64,000 bases of DNA from Cepaea nemoralis (GCA_014155875.1 JACEFZ010026849.1:62001-126000), one strand, 5' to 3'. Numbered from the stretch's first letter, positions 10,740-22,235 are shown. The notes: a model not told the origin generated them from the letters alone. Numbers and translations: made by a program.

Positions 10740-10925
10740 GAATATCTAGTCGAGGGTTGAAAATCAGCCGCTGGTAGTTTGGAAGCAGATCGCTTTGCGT
10801 TGATTTTGACGGTGTGAGGCATCAGCTATTCAGAAAGCTATTACAAACGACTGAATGACCATTGTCTAGTAAATCACAGTTGATTGCAGTGTACTATAAG
10901 GAACATGCAGCTAACTTGATTTTAC
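10740..10925 (+). mobile_element. SINE family S1 copy (degenerate)
   Basis: Shares with the better copy at 55495-55735 the ordered motifs GAAGCAGATCGCTTTGCGTT, TTCAGAAAGC, ACTGAATGACC and AAATCACAG. Confidence 0.6.
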
Positions 10926-10979
10926 GTCTCATTAAAGCAAATTGTGCGGAAGAATGGACAGTGAAATAAGAAATTACAA

Positions 10980-11405
10980 TATTGTATAAGGGCTGTAGAA
11001 ATGTGAAAACACAGAAGAATTGTTCACATTTCATAGAAATGCATGTGCATAAATATAGAGACCATAGAAATGTGAATATACAGAAAATTGTTCACATTCA
11101 TGGTAAGAAAGGCAAATAAATGACAGGGGACCTAAAACAAATTGCATGTGCTGTGCAGGAGGTTGCGATCAACCCAAGGTTGATTTCTAGGCAATTTTAC
11201 ATTGAGCAGTTTGCTATTGCTTACTGAATGAGACATTAACTTTTAAGTGCAGCTGACCAGTGCAGAGAATGAACCTCTTACCCATTATCAGCGCATTGAA
11301 ATTTATGAGCTAGAGCTCTTTTATCCTTTCGGTCATGTCAACTATACAGGCTCTAGAAATGTGAATATAAGAAAACTGTTCACAATTCACAGACAGAAAG
11401 GCGAA
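10980..11405 (+). repeat. Dispersed 70-bp direct repeat, three copies
   Basis: TAGAAATGTGAAAACACAG, TAGAAATGTGAATATACAG and TAGAAATGTGAATATAAG begin copies at about 10990, 11060 and 11348. Each is followed by an ATTGTTCACA-type block, and two by an AAAGGC-AATAAATG block. The third copy is separated from the first two by a weak minus-strand S1-like SINE (11155-11285). Confidence 0.5.
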
Positions 11406-11514
11406 TAAATGTAAAGGCCCGAGAAAAGCTGAAAAGAGAGCAGAGAGAAATTTTTACCACATTGTAGGATGAGCTGCTCTTGTAAAATCCATATACTAGA
11501 TGAAAAAAGTCAAC

Positions 11515-11655
11515 AAAAGTTAAGCTAGCAATAAATAAGCAGTGATTCAGCTGGGAAGATAACAGATAGAGATGTATGAATAGTGATCTTCCAGGGTGTA
11601 CTACCAGAGTGGGAGACAAACAGGGATATAGATCCTTCACAGCCAGCTTTCATTG
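11515..11655 (-). repeat. Dispersed repeat R9
   Basis: The reverse complement of this stretch aligns with 56210-56385: CACAATGAAAGCTGGCTG, then TTCATACATCTCTATCTGTT and ATCTTCCCAGCTGA. The short overlapping open frames here are by-products. Confidence 0.5.
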
Positions 11656-11874
11656 TGGAGATGGTACTTGATTCAAAGAAGGCATATTCTGAATATATCT
11701 TCTGGCTCATATTTTCAGGGAACAAGTGGCACACAATGGATAATATGGCCTTTACTTTACTGGAGCCTTTCACTGGTGCCTTTAATGGGTTTACCTTTGG
11801 GCTATGTAACTAAGAAAGAAATTCAAGTAAACAGCACTTTTACATGCCGTGGGGTGCATTGTGCTTATCTGTTA

Positions 11875-12050
11875 TAGTCCAATCACTGCTCGTTTGGTGA
11901 TGTGGCCAATATCATGCCGACCATTTTAACTTGCGGGGACATTTTCTGGGAGCCCAGGTCCATTTTTTTTTAAAATCCACTTCAATGGGGGGTTTGAACA
12001 AATGAGCACTGAGGATTAAATGCCAGTTGGAAAGCCAGCCAGCTAACTAC
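11875..12050 (-). mobile_element. SINE family S2 copy
   Basis: Minus-strand S2: CCAATCACTGCTCG, a CAATATCATGCCGACC block, CATTTTCTGGGAGCCCAGGT, a T-run, and a degenerate tRNA-like region ending in CCAGCTAACTACT. A plus copy follows at 12155, making an inverted SINE pair. Confidence 0.65.
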
Positions 12051-12154
12051 TATATTAATATACAGGAGAAGTTATGGCAACATCAGATACACAACAGCAG
12101 ATAATGGAACTGTTTTGAAGCAACTTCATGTGTTCAACTGACTACATAGATAAC

Positions 12155-12350
12155 ATCGGGAACTACTGTGGCATAGTGGCTAGATGTTTACATGCCGATG
12201 CAGTGATCATAAGCTCAAATTCACAGTGAGGCCCATTTTTTTAATGGCCCATGTTGATAGTCCTAAAATTGGTACCAGGAAATGACTTGGGAACTGAAGG
12301 CAGTCAGCATTATTTTTGAGTGATGATTGGTCTCTACAAAAATGTGAGTC
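12155..12350 (+). mobile_element. SINE family S2 copy
   Basis: The tRNA-like head GTGGCATAGTGGCTAGATGT with box B-like AAGCTCAAATTC is followed by the S2 body (GGTACCAGGAAATGACTTGG, GATTGGTCTCTACAAAAATG). Confidence 0.62.
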
Positions 12351-13104
12351 TAAATTCATGTGCCCCGTACACCTGACAGTGTATGAAAAGGTTCTTTGTT
12401 TATTTTAGTATAGATAACATACGGTAGAAGGCGAGTCACACAGATACATTATACAGCAAAGATACATTATACATTACATTGCACTGTTTTATCAAGCTTA
12501 GTATGGCTGTCCTAGGCAGGCATTCCCCAGCCTACCTACAAGGCAGCAGGTTGTTGTGTCTCTCTATGTCTGGTTCCTACCCATGGACCTGTCTAACATG
12601 TGAGACCCTGCCTGTCTGTAGCTACACTCAGATTTGCATAACTCTTGGGGTCATTGGTACATGTAAACTCCTCTTATCACTTCAAGTAGAGACACAGGAA
12701 AAAAGACAAAGATATAGTGTATGGGAAACAACTCTTTAAAAGAATTCTTTGCTTATTTTAGTATAGATAACATACAGCAGTATGTGCCTATTGAGCCACA
12801 ATGAAATAAACTGTATGTTAACTGCAATTTGAGGAAATCTTGATCCTTTCTTTAGGCTCATTGGACACATAAATAATACAAAATATTGCACACACAGCAC
12901 GTGGATGACTCAACTTAAGCCATGGTATGTTTGTTTCTACAGTAAGCCATGAGATGTGTGACTTGTGTGTTTTTTGTGCCAAATGAAACTTGTAGGAATT
13001 TAATTGAAACATTATATTTTGTTACCATTTGTCGTATCTCATTTTGAATGAATGGGCTACATTGCCTTATAAGTATACACATATGTACAGACAGTTAGAC
13101 TGTA
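12351..13104. other. No recognisable gene
   Basis: The word ATTTTAGTATAGATAACATA occurs twice, at 12402 and 12755, flanking a 330-bp segment, which hints at a duplicated or inserted block. Nothing else could be supported. Confidence 0.35.
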
Positions 13105-13325
13105 TAGTTCATGAGAAGGACATCGCTGTCAACACCAGTATCTTTCAGCTGTATGTTGATTTCTTGGCAAGATTACGCTCAGTAGTTTGCCATTGCTTTC
13201 TGAGAGATCGGCTCCATACTTTCATAAGTCACTGGCATGACTCGAACCGCTTCCAATTCTCGTGCGCTCACGTCAACCACGAGAGTATTCGGGGTTATGG
13301 AGAAAGCTGCTAACCCCTCAGCCAG
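13105..13325 (-). mobile_element. SINE family S1 copy
   Basis: The minus-strand S1 order is kept: GACATCGCTGTCAACACCAG, TTTGCCATTGCTTTCTGA, then a tRNA-like end with TCAACCACGAGAG and GGTTATGGAGAA. Confidence 0.65.
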
Positions 13326-13420
13326 GGAGCATGGCTATTGTCATGTAGTAACTATTATTTCATTGTGCAGATTTGAAGCTGAGATCCATAACTTACCTAT
13401 GTGTTGATTTAATGGTGTTC

Positions 13421-13932
13421 ACTATTCAGACATTCACTAGGGCATGTTTCCTTAGCAACTCAATGAACATGATCAAGAGGATAGAGGAGGGGTCGATCCG
13501 AAGAGAATGGTTGCTGCCTCTGAAGCGGTCTCGGCTGGCAAAGATTAGTTCCATCTTCGTGCCAGGGCATGCGGGAGTACAAGGAAATGAGCGGGCTGAC
13601 AAGCTCACAGGTGAGGCTACTGTGGAGGGCGGACACGCCATGGACCAGGCTGACATTCTGAATGCTCTACGAGAAGTGAGACTTTTGCGAGAACCAAGTG
13701 ATGACTGTGAATCTACAACAATGGCCAGACTGCGGGAGCAGCAAATTAAAAGAGGAGTGGCCAAACAAGAACACTACGCAGGAAGCCAAAGAAGATTGAT
13801 AAACCAACACAGAACTGGCGTCGTTAGCCGCTACACGCTGCGGGATTTGCTGAGGAGGGGATCCGAGCACTTATGGACTGAATGGTTCGATGTGCAACGA
13901 GGATGATCTGTCGACTAACTAACTAACTGATA
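13421..13932 (+). mobile_element. RNase H-encoding LINE fragment with (TAAC)n tail
   Basis: A 5'-truncated non-LTR retrotransposon flanked by the 11-bp duplication TAATGGTGTTC (13410-13420 and 13933-13943). The single frame carries the end of an RNase H domain (SNSMNMIKRI with an S-N-S in place of the usual S-D-S, then IFVPGHAGVQGNERADKLTG) and a C-terminal region ending in LLRRGSEHLWTEWFDVQRG and a stop, then GTCGACTAACTAACTAACT. Such RNase H domains are typical of I-clade-like LINEs. The frame is open from the insertion point to the stop, so it looks rather young, but no reverse transcriptase remains. Confidence 0.85.
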
Positions 13933-13943
13933 TAATGGTGTTC

Positions 13944-14520
13944 TTATTAAGTTCTAACTAAAATTTAATGAAAGAATATGTGTGATGAGAAATGTATTTA
14001 TGAATTTTCGTCAGTGCTTACTACAAGTTTTATCTGTTAGAAAGTGGAAAATGGGCTTTAGTTATCTCAAATGTGACACGCTTGTGTGTTTTCATGTTGT
14101 TGTGTAAGGATATCAGTTGAATTGTCTTAATCACATACTAATATTCATCACTTTATTTTTCTTTTTAACTGCAATATGCATTGTTTTCATTTGATAGCAT
14201 GAGGCAGTTGATACTAGTAATAAATAATAATGTACTTAGTGTGAAAAGTGTATGATTAATAATTGTATGAAACAGCTGTGGCAAGTAATGAATGCTAATG
14301 TAGTTATCGTGAATCATTTGTGACTAATAATGAATTGCTGGTAATGTAGTAAATATGAGATAGCTGCTGACTATTAATGAATGGTAATGTGGTAAGTATG
14401 AAAAAGCTGTGATAAGTAATGAGTGGTTAAATATAAAGTATGAAATAGATGGACATGTAATGAATGACAGTAAGTATGAAATAACTGGCTGAAAATGCAG
14501 TAAGTACAAGGTCTGTTCAA
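13944..14520. other. No gene; weak TAATGAATGGTAATG-type repeats
   Basis: Between about 14215 and 14500 the words TAATGAAT and AGTATGAAA recur irregularly, consistent with an old, degraded tandem repeat. Confidence 0.4.
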
Positions 14521-14524
14521 AAGG

Positions 14525-14945
14525 TATAGAACTTTTGGCTGGGAGAAAGTACAATTACTCACTTGGAGGTCTGGAACCCTAATCCCCCTCACAGTGCGCT
14601 CCTACACACTTCTCCCTGTGACCTGCCATTGTTGCAAGGATTTGAAGGTCTTTTTGGGAATGAAGTGCAGCATTCCATCTAATGTCTTATTGTGACTCAA
14701 ACTTGGGTCCCTTTCAGCAGCATTTACAGCCAAAAATCACAAGGAGCTGTGTTGGAAGAATAGCGAGCCTGACGAACCAGCAGGATATTGTTTCATCAAG
14801 AAAGTATTGACCAGATGTGAAGAATGGCTGGCTGTGTTATCATGATGGAGCTGCAAAGTTCCTGTTACATCGGTTCATTACCCTCAGCTCCTAACATAAT
14901 CCTGTCAGATACATGCCGTGATACAAAATGCTAGTTATATTTATA
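14525..14945 (-). mobile_element. Mariner-like transposon, internally deleted 3' part
   Basis: On the minus strand the fragments read LQLHHDN, then AERDPSLSHNK and IPKKTFKSLQQWQ, then the terminal AAGGTCTGTTCAAAAGGTAT (plus sense). These match in order the second catalytic-Asp region and C-terminal end of the mariner transposase seen at 58283-60130. Stops and deletions show it is dead. Confidence 0.7.
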
Positions 14946-14984
14946 TAACTAAAATGTAATTAAGAAACTGGGTAGAGTTGAGTT

Positions 14985-15240
14985 GAGTTGAGCTAAGAAC
15001 CGACATCACTGCACTCAGGACAATCCCATACACACTCCGTCCCCTTGTTCAACAGCCAGTGAAGAGTCACACTACTAATCGTTCCCATGCTATCTGATCT
15101 AAAGTTCTCCTGGTCTTCCCTTCCAGTTTTGAGATTCTTCCACAACCCCTGCCGATCCCCCACAATCTCATTCTTTCCACATACAGGTTCTCAATCTGCC
15201 CCATCCTCCCCCACCTTCTCCGCCTGGTCCCATAGGTGAA
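14985..15240. repeat. Dispersed repeat R7
   Basis: Begins with GAGTTGAGTTGAGTTGAGC and contains ACATCACTGCACTCAGGACA, CAACAGCCAGTGAAGAGTCA and a C-rich second half. Related copies lie at 22975-23225 and 34155-34440, and a short piece at 54145-54195. No coding capacity was recognised. Confidence 0.6.
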
Positions 15241-15244
15241 ACTG

Positions 15245-15362
15245 GTTGTTCTGGAATTCCTTGAGGTATGCTAATTAAATGGCTTGAATTAGTTTGAAAG
15301 GAATTAGGTTTGAAGACCTCCAGGTGAGTAACTGTATGCTTCCCTGCGAAAGGTTTGATGTA
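15245..15362 (+). mobile_element. Mariner 3' end fragment
   Basis: GAATTAGGTTTGAAGACC, then AGGTGAGTAACTGTATGC and AAAGGTTTGATGTATTTTCA, ending AACAGACCT. This is the same terminal region as at 60045-60130 and 14525-14590. Confidence 0.65.
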
Positions 15363-15729
15363 TTTTCAACAGACCTCATATTGTATATGTATGAAACAGC
15401 TGTGACATGACATGAAATACAAATACTAATGTGTATAAGTCTTGGTGTACATAAGTTCATCACATATGGTAAAGGAAACTGTATGGTGTATACACTGCCA
15501 TGGAAGTGTGAAGTGGTCCACACTTTTGCTAGATCACAGTATCTTGAGATGAGGGTGATCATCCCTTGCCTTATTTCCCAGTACTTACTCAAGGGGAACC
15601 ACAATAGAAAAACATGAGTTTTATTTTAAGAGATGTCAGATAACAAGTGAAGAACTTTTCACTCCATGAGGCATATTTGGTTCATAATGCTAGGTCAATA
15701 TCATACAGCTGCCTTTTCTTCCCCAGAAA

Positions 15730-15870
15730 ATGTCCTAGTATTTATGTTAGGCTGGATAGACCTGGGAGGTCAGGTCTTTGATAAAAAAAAAATCCCTGTC
15801 TCGATTAGGATTTGAAGACATGACCACCAAGCTGGCATGCAAGATTGCTAACCACTGCAGCTCCTAAACA
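15730..15870 (-). mobile_element. SINE family S2 fragment
   Basis: Minus-strand S2 head and body: GGATAGACCTGGGAGGTCAG, an A-run, then the tRNA-like ATTAGGATTTGAAGACATGA and GATTGCTAACCACTGC. Confidence 0.68.
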
Positions 15871-15879
15871 CATACTATG

Positions 15880-17090
15880 CTGCATGTTAATATATCAAGC
15901 CAGATTTACAAACAGTATGATCAGACCAAACATAGAATGTCTAATAACATACCGTATGTTGCTTGATACAGAGAATATGATGGATGCCCATTGTTTATTA
16001 AACTGGGTTAATTAATCCCTGGGATAACACTGAATATGGGGAAAAACTCAATCCTGGAATTACTGGTGTCTGATTCCCTGACTGCAGATAATCATTACAC
16101 TAACCTGCACAGTTCGCTACAAATAGCCAGGCAGTATAATTTCTCAGGCTGAAGACTCCCTGCCCTACACCACAAGGTACTATAACTATAGGCAGTAGAT
16201 GACAGTTACCACAGATGACAGTTACCACAGATGACAATTACCACCGTATAAGTGAAGATGACAATGTGTCAGCTCCTTCTTGTACACTGGTGATCGAGTG
16301 ATGATAATCCATATTTACTTTACATTATAATAATTATTAAAGTGGAAACTTTTACTAGCAGCAATTAAAATCTTTAATGGACTACTTCCATGTTGATGAA
16401 ACCAGTCAGAAGGTCTACAGATTCGGTCTTTGGTTTGGCTTGTAAAGTGATCACTTTCGTTGTTTGCGGATACTTTTTTCATATTTGCTCCCCGGTCTCT
16501 TTCCATATATCGCACATGGAGAATTCTAACACAGTGCATGGACTGCTTAGCGCCAGCAAGGATCCAAGGTGTATAAAGAATCACACATGCTGGGGACCAT
16601 GCAGACCACTACCTTGGCAGACAAGTAATTTATTGCTAAGTTTTCCTAATCTATTAAATTTGACCAAGATGTGGCCTGTTGACCTGCTCATTTCAGTTTC
16701 CAACTGCGGGGAGATTTTTAACGTGCGCACCAAGTCCAATAATTTGTCATTCTTTTCAAAGCAAGCTAAGCATCGAACTCACTACCCCAGGACCAAGTAG
16801 CATCAGTTATAAATCCCCACAGTTATCCCCACAGTAAGCCATGCAACCAAGGTTTATCATATATTTATCATTATAATGTGTAGCAAGTGCAGAATTATAG
16901 TCAAGTATAGATCACATTGTTATTCCACTATTATAACTAGAAAGTAATGTCTACAGAACCCAGAGGGTGAAAGAAATAGTTTTTAAAAGTGTCTTACAGA
17001 ATGTTGCAATCAACCTCAGCATTCATTGTTTGTGATTTAGAAGGCAATGTTATATTTAGTAGTCTGCTAGTGCTTTCTCAATGGCCAACA
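15880..17090. other. No gene; degraded repeats
   Basis: At 16195-16245 a 22-bp word (ACAGATGACAGTTACC) occurs three times. At 16480-16575 and 29935-30015 a related block (GGAGAATCTAACACAGTGCA-like, then AGCAAGGATCC) occurs, an unclassified dispersed repeat. 16590-16800 looks like a minus-strand tRNA-derived SINE head, but I cannot assign it to a family. Confidence 0.4.
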
Positions 17091-17139
17091 CTTGTACCAT
17101 CTAAATGGATGTAAAACAATCTGCTCCCATATTGCCTTC

Positions 17140-17300
17140 AGCTGATTTCCAATTCTTGGAACTGGGAATTCTGATAGGGAAATCTGCAAACACAGAGATG
17201 AATACAATGGGAAGGACGTGGAGGGGGCTGCAGGGGATAACAAAAGATAGGATGACCTGGTGTGAGTTAGTTGAGGGGCTGTTCCAGTGAGGATAAAGGC
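17140..17300 (+). mobile_element. LINE 3' end fragment (family L-E)
   Basis: The frame TEMNTMGRTWRGLQGITKDR, then MTWCELVEGLFQ and a stop is the usual C-terminal end of endonuclease/reverse-transcriptase LINEs. Related ends lie at 29570-29800 (plus) and 46560-46690 (minus). Confidence 0.7.
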
Positions 17301-17824
17301 AGCAGATGAAGTTTATTACATTTTGTTATCGAAATAAGCAAATAGATTTGACTCGATTCATCACTTGCACTTATTTTAAAATAACACATTCTTAAAGGTC
17401 ACAAGAGTTTGGTGCAGGTTTGTTACCGCTAAAGATTCAGGGGTAATTACTCCCATGGTTTTACAAATCTCATGGTTTAACAATTATTTTGATTGTAAAT
17501 GACAATAGTGTTTTTACATGTATATGATTCATGTGGAGCTAAATGGCTTTGGTTGTGTATTTACAATTGATAACCAATGCAGAGTGAAACAAAAGGTTCA
17601 GCTGAATAAAACTCCATCATATTGGCCCCTCATATTGGACTCTCTGGCATTTAAGAGTTAAAGTAACATCTTTCTGAGACTGACGAAGTTATAAAACAAA
17701 ATAACTATAACAATAAATATTTAAAATAACTAAGACATTAAAAGTAAGCTATGCCTGAAGAAGTACAGAAAACATAGTCTTCTGGTTCATGTAAGAATAC
17801 TGAGTTACTTGGTATAAGATACAG
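17301..17824. other. No recognisable gene
   Basis: AT-rich unique-looking sequence; nothing could be supported. Confidence 0.35.
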
Positions 17825-18180
17825 TAATTATTTTATCCCTCTGAGCATTTGCTTGGGGTCTGTTGACAATGGAGGAAATATCACTAACCCAGGCCTAACT
17901 TTAGCCAGCCCGTCCGTCCTGTGGTGAATCATGGCCTGGTTACATCCTAAGATGCCTCTCCACAGATGTGAAGTGCCAGTGCCAGACTTGCCCACCCCAC
18001 TGGTTTGTGGGCTTGGAGAGGGGAAGGAGAGCACTCCAGCACAGTCCCTGTAGAGATGCTACTTTGGTTCCAGGTCAGGAGAAGTCTCTACAACTTCACT
18101 CTGGTAGTTAAACTGAAGGCCAGTACAAGGGAGTTCAGACTTCCAGAGGGATCTTCACTAACCAGGATACAAAAGTGATT
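17825..18180 (+). repeat. Dispersed repeat R5
   Basis: The same element occurs at 60480-60800 and, shortened, at 53930-54115. Shared ordered blocks are GGGGTCTGTTGACAATG, GAATCATGGCCTGGTTACA, CACAGATGTGAAG, TGTAGAGATGCTACTTTG, AGTCTCTACAACTTCAC and a closing ATCTTCACTAACC. It is non-coding and of unknown class; all copies are in the same orientation. Confidence 0.6.
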
Positions 18181-18374
18181 TACAGCTAACCTTTGATTCA
18201 TCACACATGTATGGGAGGGAGGAATTCTGTATTTCAGTAAAAGAGCATCTCCACTGATTGGGTGTTATCTGTAGCATCCAAAATAAACAGTTACATTTAA
18301 CAGACAATTAATTCATATGTCTACCAAGCAAAATAGATAACTGTAAAATAAATATTCAAATGATAACACAAAGC

Positions 18375-18790
18375 CTGGGCTGAATTTAGAGCCATGTGCT
18401 ACACATGCAGCATGATCCCTCTCTTGGCCTGCCTAGTTTACTCCAGAGGAAAGGAAACATCAATACGCCTGGAACAAGACAAGCTGCAGAAGCTGCTGGA
18501 TCAGCAAAACAATGCTCAAACTGTCCGCTTGTTGGAGCTTCCATCCTAGACCAGTTGCGACTAAGGCTTAGGCTCTAATCTGCCCTGCCATGACATTTAG
18601 TCTTTAAGTAGCATTTCCTTATACTCAGGTAAGGTTTGTACCTTCCCAATTGCACTCTTCCACCAAGAGCCGTTGGCACACTGTTGGGTGTCAGGTTTGA
18701 TGAGCACCGCCCAACTTTCGGTGCTAACAGACAGCAGGTAATTCCATTTACTGTCAGACATTATCTCAGTCATATCTGACTAAGACCTGA
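18375..18790 (-). repeat. Dispersed repeat R6
   Basis: Inverted relative to the fuller copy at 54421-54915. Shared parts include the start TGTCAGGTCTTAGTCAGATA (minus sense), a TGTTAGCACCGAA block and GAGAGAGGGATCATGCTGCA. A 50-codon frame on the plus strand (HDPSLGLPSLLQRKGN, then GTRQAAEAAGSAKQC) is open in both copies. Confidence 0.62.
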
Positions 18791-18799
18791 CACACTAGT

Positions 18800-19200
18800 A
18801 GGAATTGGAATAATTAATTTTAGTCTATTTTCCCCCACATCTGGCAAATCAAAATCCACTGACATGATGACCGACTGTGCTTTTATTATCATGGATTATT
18901 TTGTTTTCACGCAGTAGAATGCAGATGTTGGCTATAATGTCCGAATGAGGCTTTAATTAATTACTTATTACCATATACTGTCAACTTTCTGTTTCATGTT
19001 ATGCTGAATTTTTTGTTTTATGTTATGTTAACTTTCTGTTTCATGTTTTGCTGTAGACTGTTATTGTGAAAGATTAGTCTGTGGCAAGAAGAATACTTGA
19101 AATACAGACATTGAAATAAACACTGTGATTTTATTCACTTCATGTCTGTTTTTACGTTTCTGATTAATGTTGAGTGGCTTTGGTTTATTGTATGTATTTA
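18800..19200. other. No recognisable gene
   Basis: The word TTTCTGTTTCATGTTATGCTG and variants occur three times at 18990-19055, a short local repeat. Otherwise nothing. Confidence 0.4.
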
Positions 19201-19204
19201 TCAT

Positions 19205-20200
19205 AGACATTTCATAAAGAACATGATGAACTGATTAAAATGTTGGAAGATATCAACATTGATGGGAAAGAGTTAAGAATAATAAACAATATTTACTGGA
19301 ACCAAGTAGCAGCAATTAAAATGGGAAATAAAAAGGGTAGTTACGAACAGATAAAGCTAGGAGTACGACAAGGGTGTGTCTTGTCACTGGATCTCTTCTC
19401 ACTCTATAGCGAAGTAATAATGAGAGAGACCAAAGAAATGCCAGGAATACTAATCAGAGGTTATAATATAAATAATAGACGCTATGCAGATGACACAGTA
19501 TTGGTGGCAGATAATGCAACAGACCTACAACAACTGTAGTAACAGAAAGTGCAAAGAAAGGACTCTCCTTGAAATCAAGAAAGCAGTAACAATGGTGATA
19601 TCATAGAAAATGATGACACCACAATGTGACATAGAAATAGAAGGGAGAATTCTTAACTAAGTGGATAATTTTAAATACCTAGGGGCAGTTGGAAGATGTA
19701 CAACAGAGATTAAGAGCAGAATAAGGCAAGCAAACCCCGCATTTCAGAAAATGAAGAGTATCTTATGCAATAAGACATTATCACTGAATGTAAGGAAAAG
19801 AGTGCTGAAATGTTAAAAAGAGCCAGTTAAGAAGAAATTAGAAGCAACAGAGATGTGGTTCCTGAGACGCATGTTGCGAATTCCTTGGACTGCCAGAGTA
19901 ACAATGATTGCCTGAAACAGGCTAATGAAATTAGAACACTACAACAATGAGAAAGAGACAAACAGCTTTCTTCAGTCATGTGATGAGAAGACAGGCATTG
20001 GAGAACATCGTGACAACTGGAAAGATCGAGGGGATGAGAGGCAGAGGCAGACCAAGAGAAAAGATGCTGGATGGATTGAGATGGTGGCATGGAGGAATAT
20101 CATCAGCAGAATTGATCCAGAACACCTAAGACCGAGATCTGTGGAGAGTCATGAACGCCTATGCCAGCTGGCAGGGCACTTGATGGTGGTGATGATGATG
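19205..20200 (+). mobile_element. LINE reverse-transcriptase remnant (family L-B) with GAT-rich end
   Basis: The first frame holds QIKLGVRQGCVLS and RRYADDTVLVADNATDLQ, the central RT motifs, with YADD intact. Downstream, in shifted frames, are the YLGAVG region, ANPAFQKMKSILCNKTLSLN, and a C-terminal part (FFSHVMRRQALENIVTTGKI, then RGRGRPREKMLDGL). It ends near GGGCACTTGATGGTGGTGAT and a GATGATG run. Stops and frameshifts make it a dead copy. Confidence 0.85.
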
Positions 20201-20299
20201 ATATCCTTCTCCAAAAAGACAAAATATTTAAAGATGTGTACCAAAAATCATTACTATCGCACTAATATTTCATGCCAGCAAAATCCTCCTGCTAATTAT

Positions 20300-22235
20300 C
20301 ATTAAGAGGATTGAAAGTAAATATAAATTTACAAGAAACACATACAGGTTTCAGACAAGGTATTAGAACCAGGTACTCTTTCTTCAACATGAGAACCATC
20401 TTTGAGAAATGCAGAGAGAGCAATGTAGATCTTTATAGTTGTTTTGTAAAACACATTTGTGTACTTAACCCCACACATACTAGCATAGAAAACGTAACTT
20501 TTGTTCCTAACAGCTATGGACAACAAGAACCAAACTTCAACCCTGCAGAAATCAAATCGGTTATACAGAAAAGTCCTAAAAACAAAGCACCGGGTCTGGA
20601 TGGAATAGCCACAGAAGCTATTCATGCATGTTGGAAAACAGTAAATAGCTGACAAAACTTTTTAATATAACACAGGAATAAAGTAAGGTCTCAGACGATT
20701 GGCAATAGGCAGTAATAGTCCATCCATCCATCATGTGCCGTGCCGATAAGCATGGGCGGGCATGTTTTGCCATCTCATTCGATCACCAGAGTCATGGATC
20801 AGCTCCGTGTTTCTATCTCGACCATTCCACGTGACCAAGCCATCCAGATATTTATAGTAATGTATTCATAGTATAAGCAGTAATAGTACCAATATGGAAA
20901 AAGAAAGGCAATACGAGAGAGTGCGAAACATACAGAGGTATATCACTCAAGAGTCATATAGTGAAAATGTATGCAAAACTATTGGAACAAAAAGCTAAAC
21001 CCATAGTTGAACAACAGTTAAGCAACATACAATTTGGTTTCAGGAAAGGGAAAAGTTGCACTGATGCACTATTTACACTTAGACAAATATGTGAAAACAC
21101 CATTGAATATAGTGACCAGCAGAATATTGTGTTTGTAGATTAGGAAAAGGCTTTTGACAGAGTAGACATATGCAAATTATGGACATTCCTTGAAGACTAT
21201 GGGATACAAGGACAATTGCTAGAAAACATCATAGCCATGTACCACTCGAGCCAATGTGCAGTAAGAACACAAGAAAGTATATGAGATATGTTGAAAGTCA
21301 ATACAGGAGTGAGACAGGGATGTGTGCTCTCTCCTCTGCTATTTAATATCTACATAGAAAGAATATCCAAAGAAGCAAGCCTTGACAGAACAGATGCAGA
21401 AAATTTTGAACACTTTACTTCAGATGAAACAACAGATCCACATGCAATAAATGAACTTCTATTTGCAGACGATCAGTGCCTGTTTTATAGTGGCGATGAC
21501 AGACTGCAAAATCATATAAATAATCTGAGTTCAACATGCAGGAGATACAATATGAGTATAAATAAATCCAAAACCGAAGTAAGGCAAGTTAGCAGATCTC
21601 CTGGTCCACTAAGTATACAGATAAATGGCACATCCCTGAAACAAGTTAAAGAATTCAAATAACTTGGAAGTATGATCACAGAAGATGGTAGATTGCATAG
21701 AGAATCTAAATCAGATGTCAAAAAGCAAGTGCAACTATCACCCATACTGAAACATCCTAACATACCTATGTCCACAAAACGACAAATAATAAACAGCATA
21801 TTCACACCAACCCTATGCTACCAATCTCAAACTTGGACATTATCCAAATCACACTTACGCAAAATCAACACATGTGAGATGAGATGCCTGAGGAGAGCTG
21901 CCAACTTAACAATCCGAGACCGAATAAGAGATGTTATCAGACAGGCAGTGAAATCAATACCTTGTGACACATTTATTGAAAGACAGAAGATCAAATGGTC
22001 TGACCATCTCGTTAGAATGCAACACCATCGACTACCAGCACTGGCCCTACATCAAAGATCATCTGCGACGAGAGTACGAGATCGCCCGAGATGAAAATGG
22101 ATTGACAACATCAAAGACATTGTACAATCACATGGAATGACACTATCCAATGCCACCCATCGGGCACTGCAACATCAATTATTCCTACCCTTGACGCTTG
22201 ATGGCCAAAGTGGAAGATGATGATGATGTAAAACC
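20300..22235 (+). mobile_element. Decayed LINE (family L-C) reverse transcriptase, interrupted
   Basis: Ordered RT blocks: IQKSPKNKAPGLDGIATEAI (about 20565-20625), then after the insertion IVPIWKKKGNTRECETYRGI, SNIQFGFRKGKSCTDALF, the A-F-D-R-V block after one stop, VNTGVRQGCVLSPLLFNIYI, LLFADDQCLFYSGDD (FADD at about 21465), then TPTLCYQSQTWTLSKSHL and a C-terminal IERQKIKWSDHLVRMQHH. It ends near GGAAGATGATGATGATG. At least four in-frame stops are present. The 5' part, including the endonuclease, is absent. Confidence 0.9.
20720..20876 (-). mobile_element. 5'-truncated LINE (family L-D) nested in the L-C LINE
   Basis: Flanked by the 11-bp duplication GCAGTAATAGT (20709-20719 and 20877-20887), which interrupts the W-x-AVIVPIWKKK coding region of the L-C element. 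On the minus strand it matches the end of the copy at 32380-32665 (LIHDSGDRVRWQNM region). It terminates in CATGATGGATGGATGGA, a TGGA-type tail. Confidence 0.85.

Noticed and set aside
12479..12739. Small Cys-rich secreted peptide gene
   Set aside because: The frame has cysteines but no signal peptide; it lies between two copies of a short direct repeat and is probably part of a mobile sequence.
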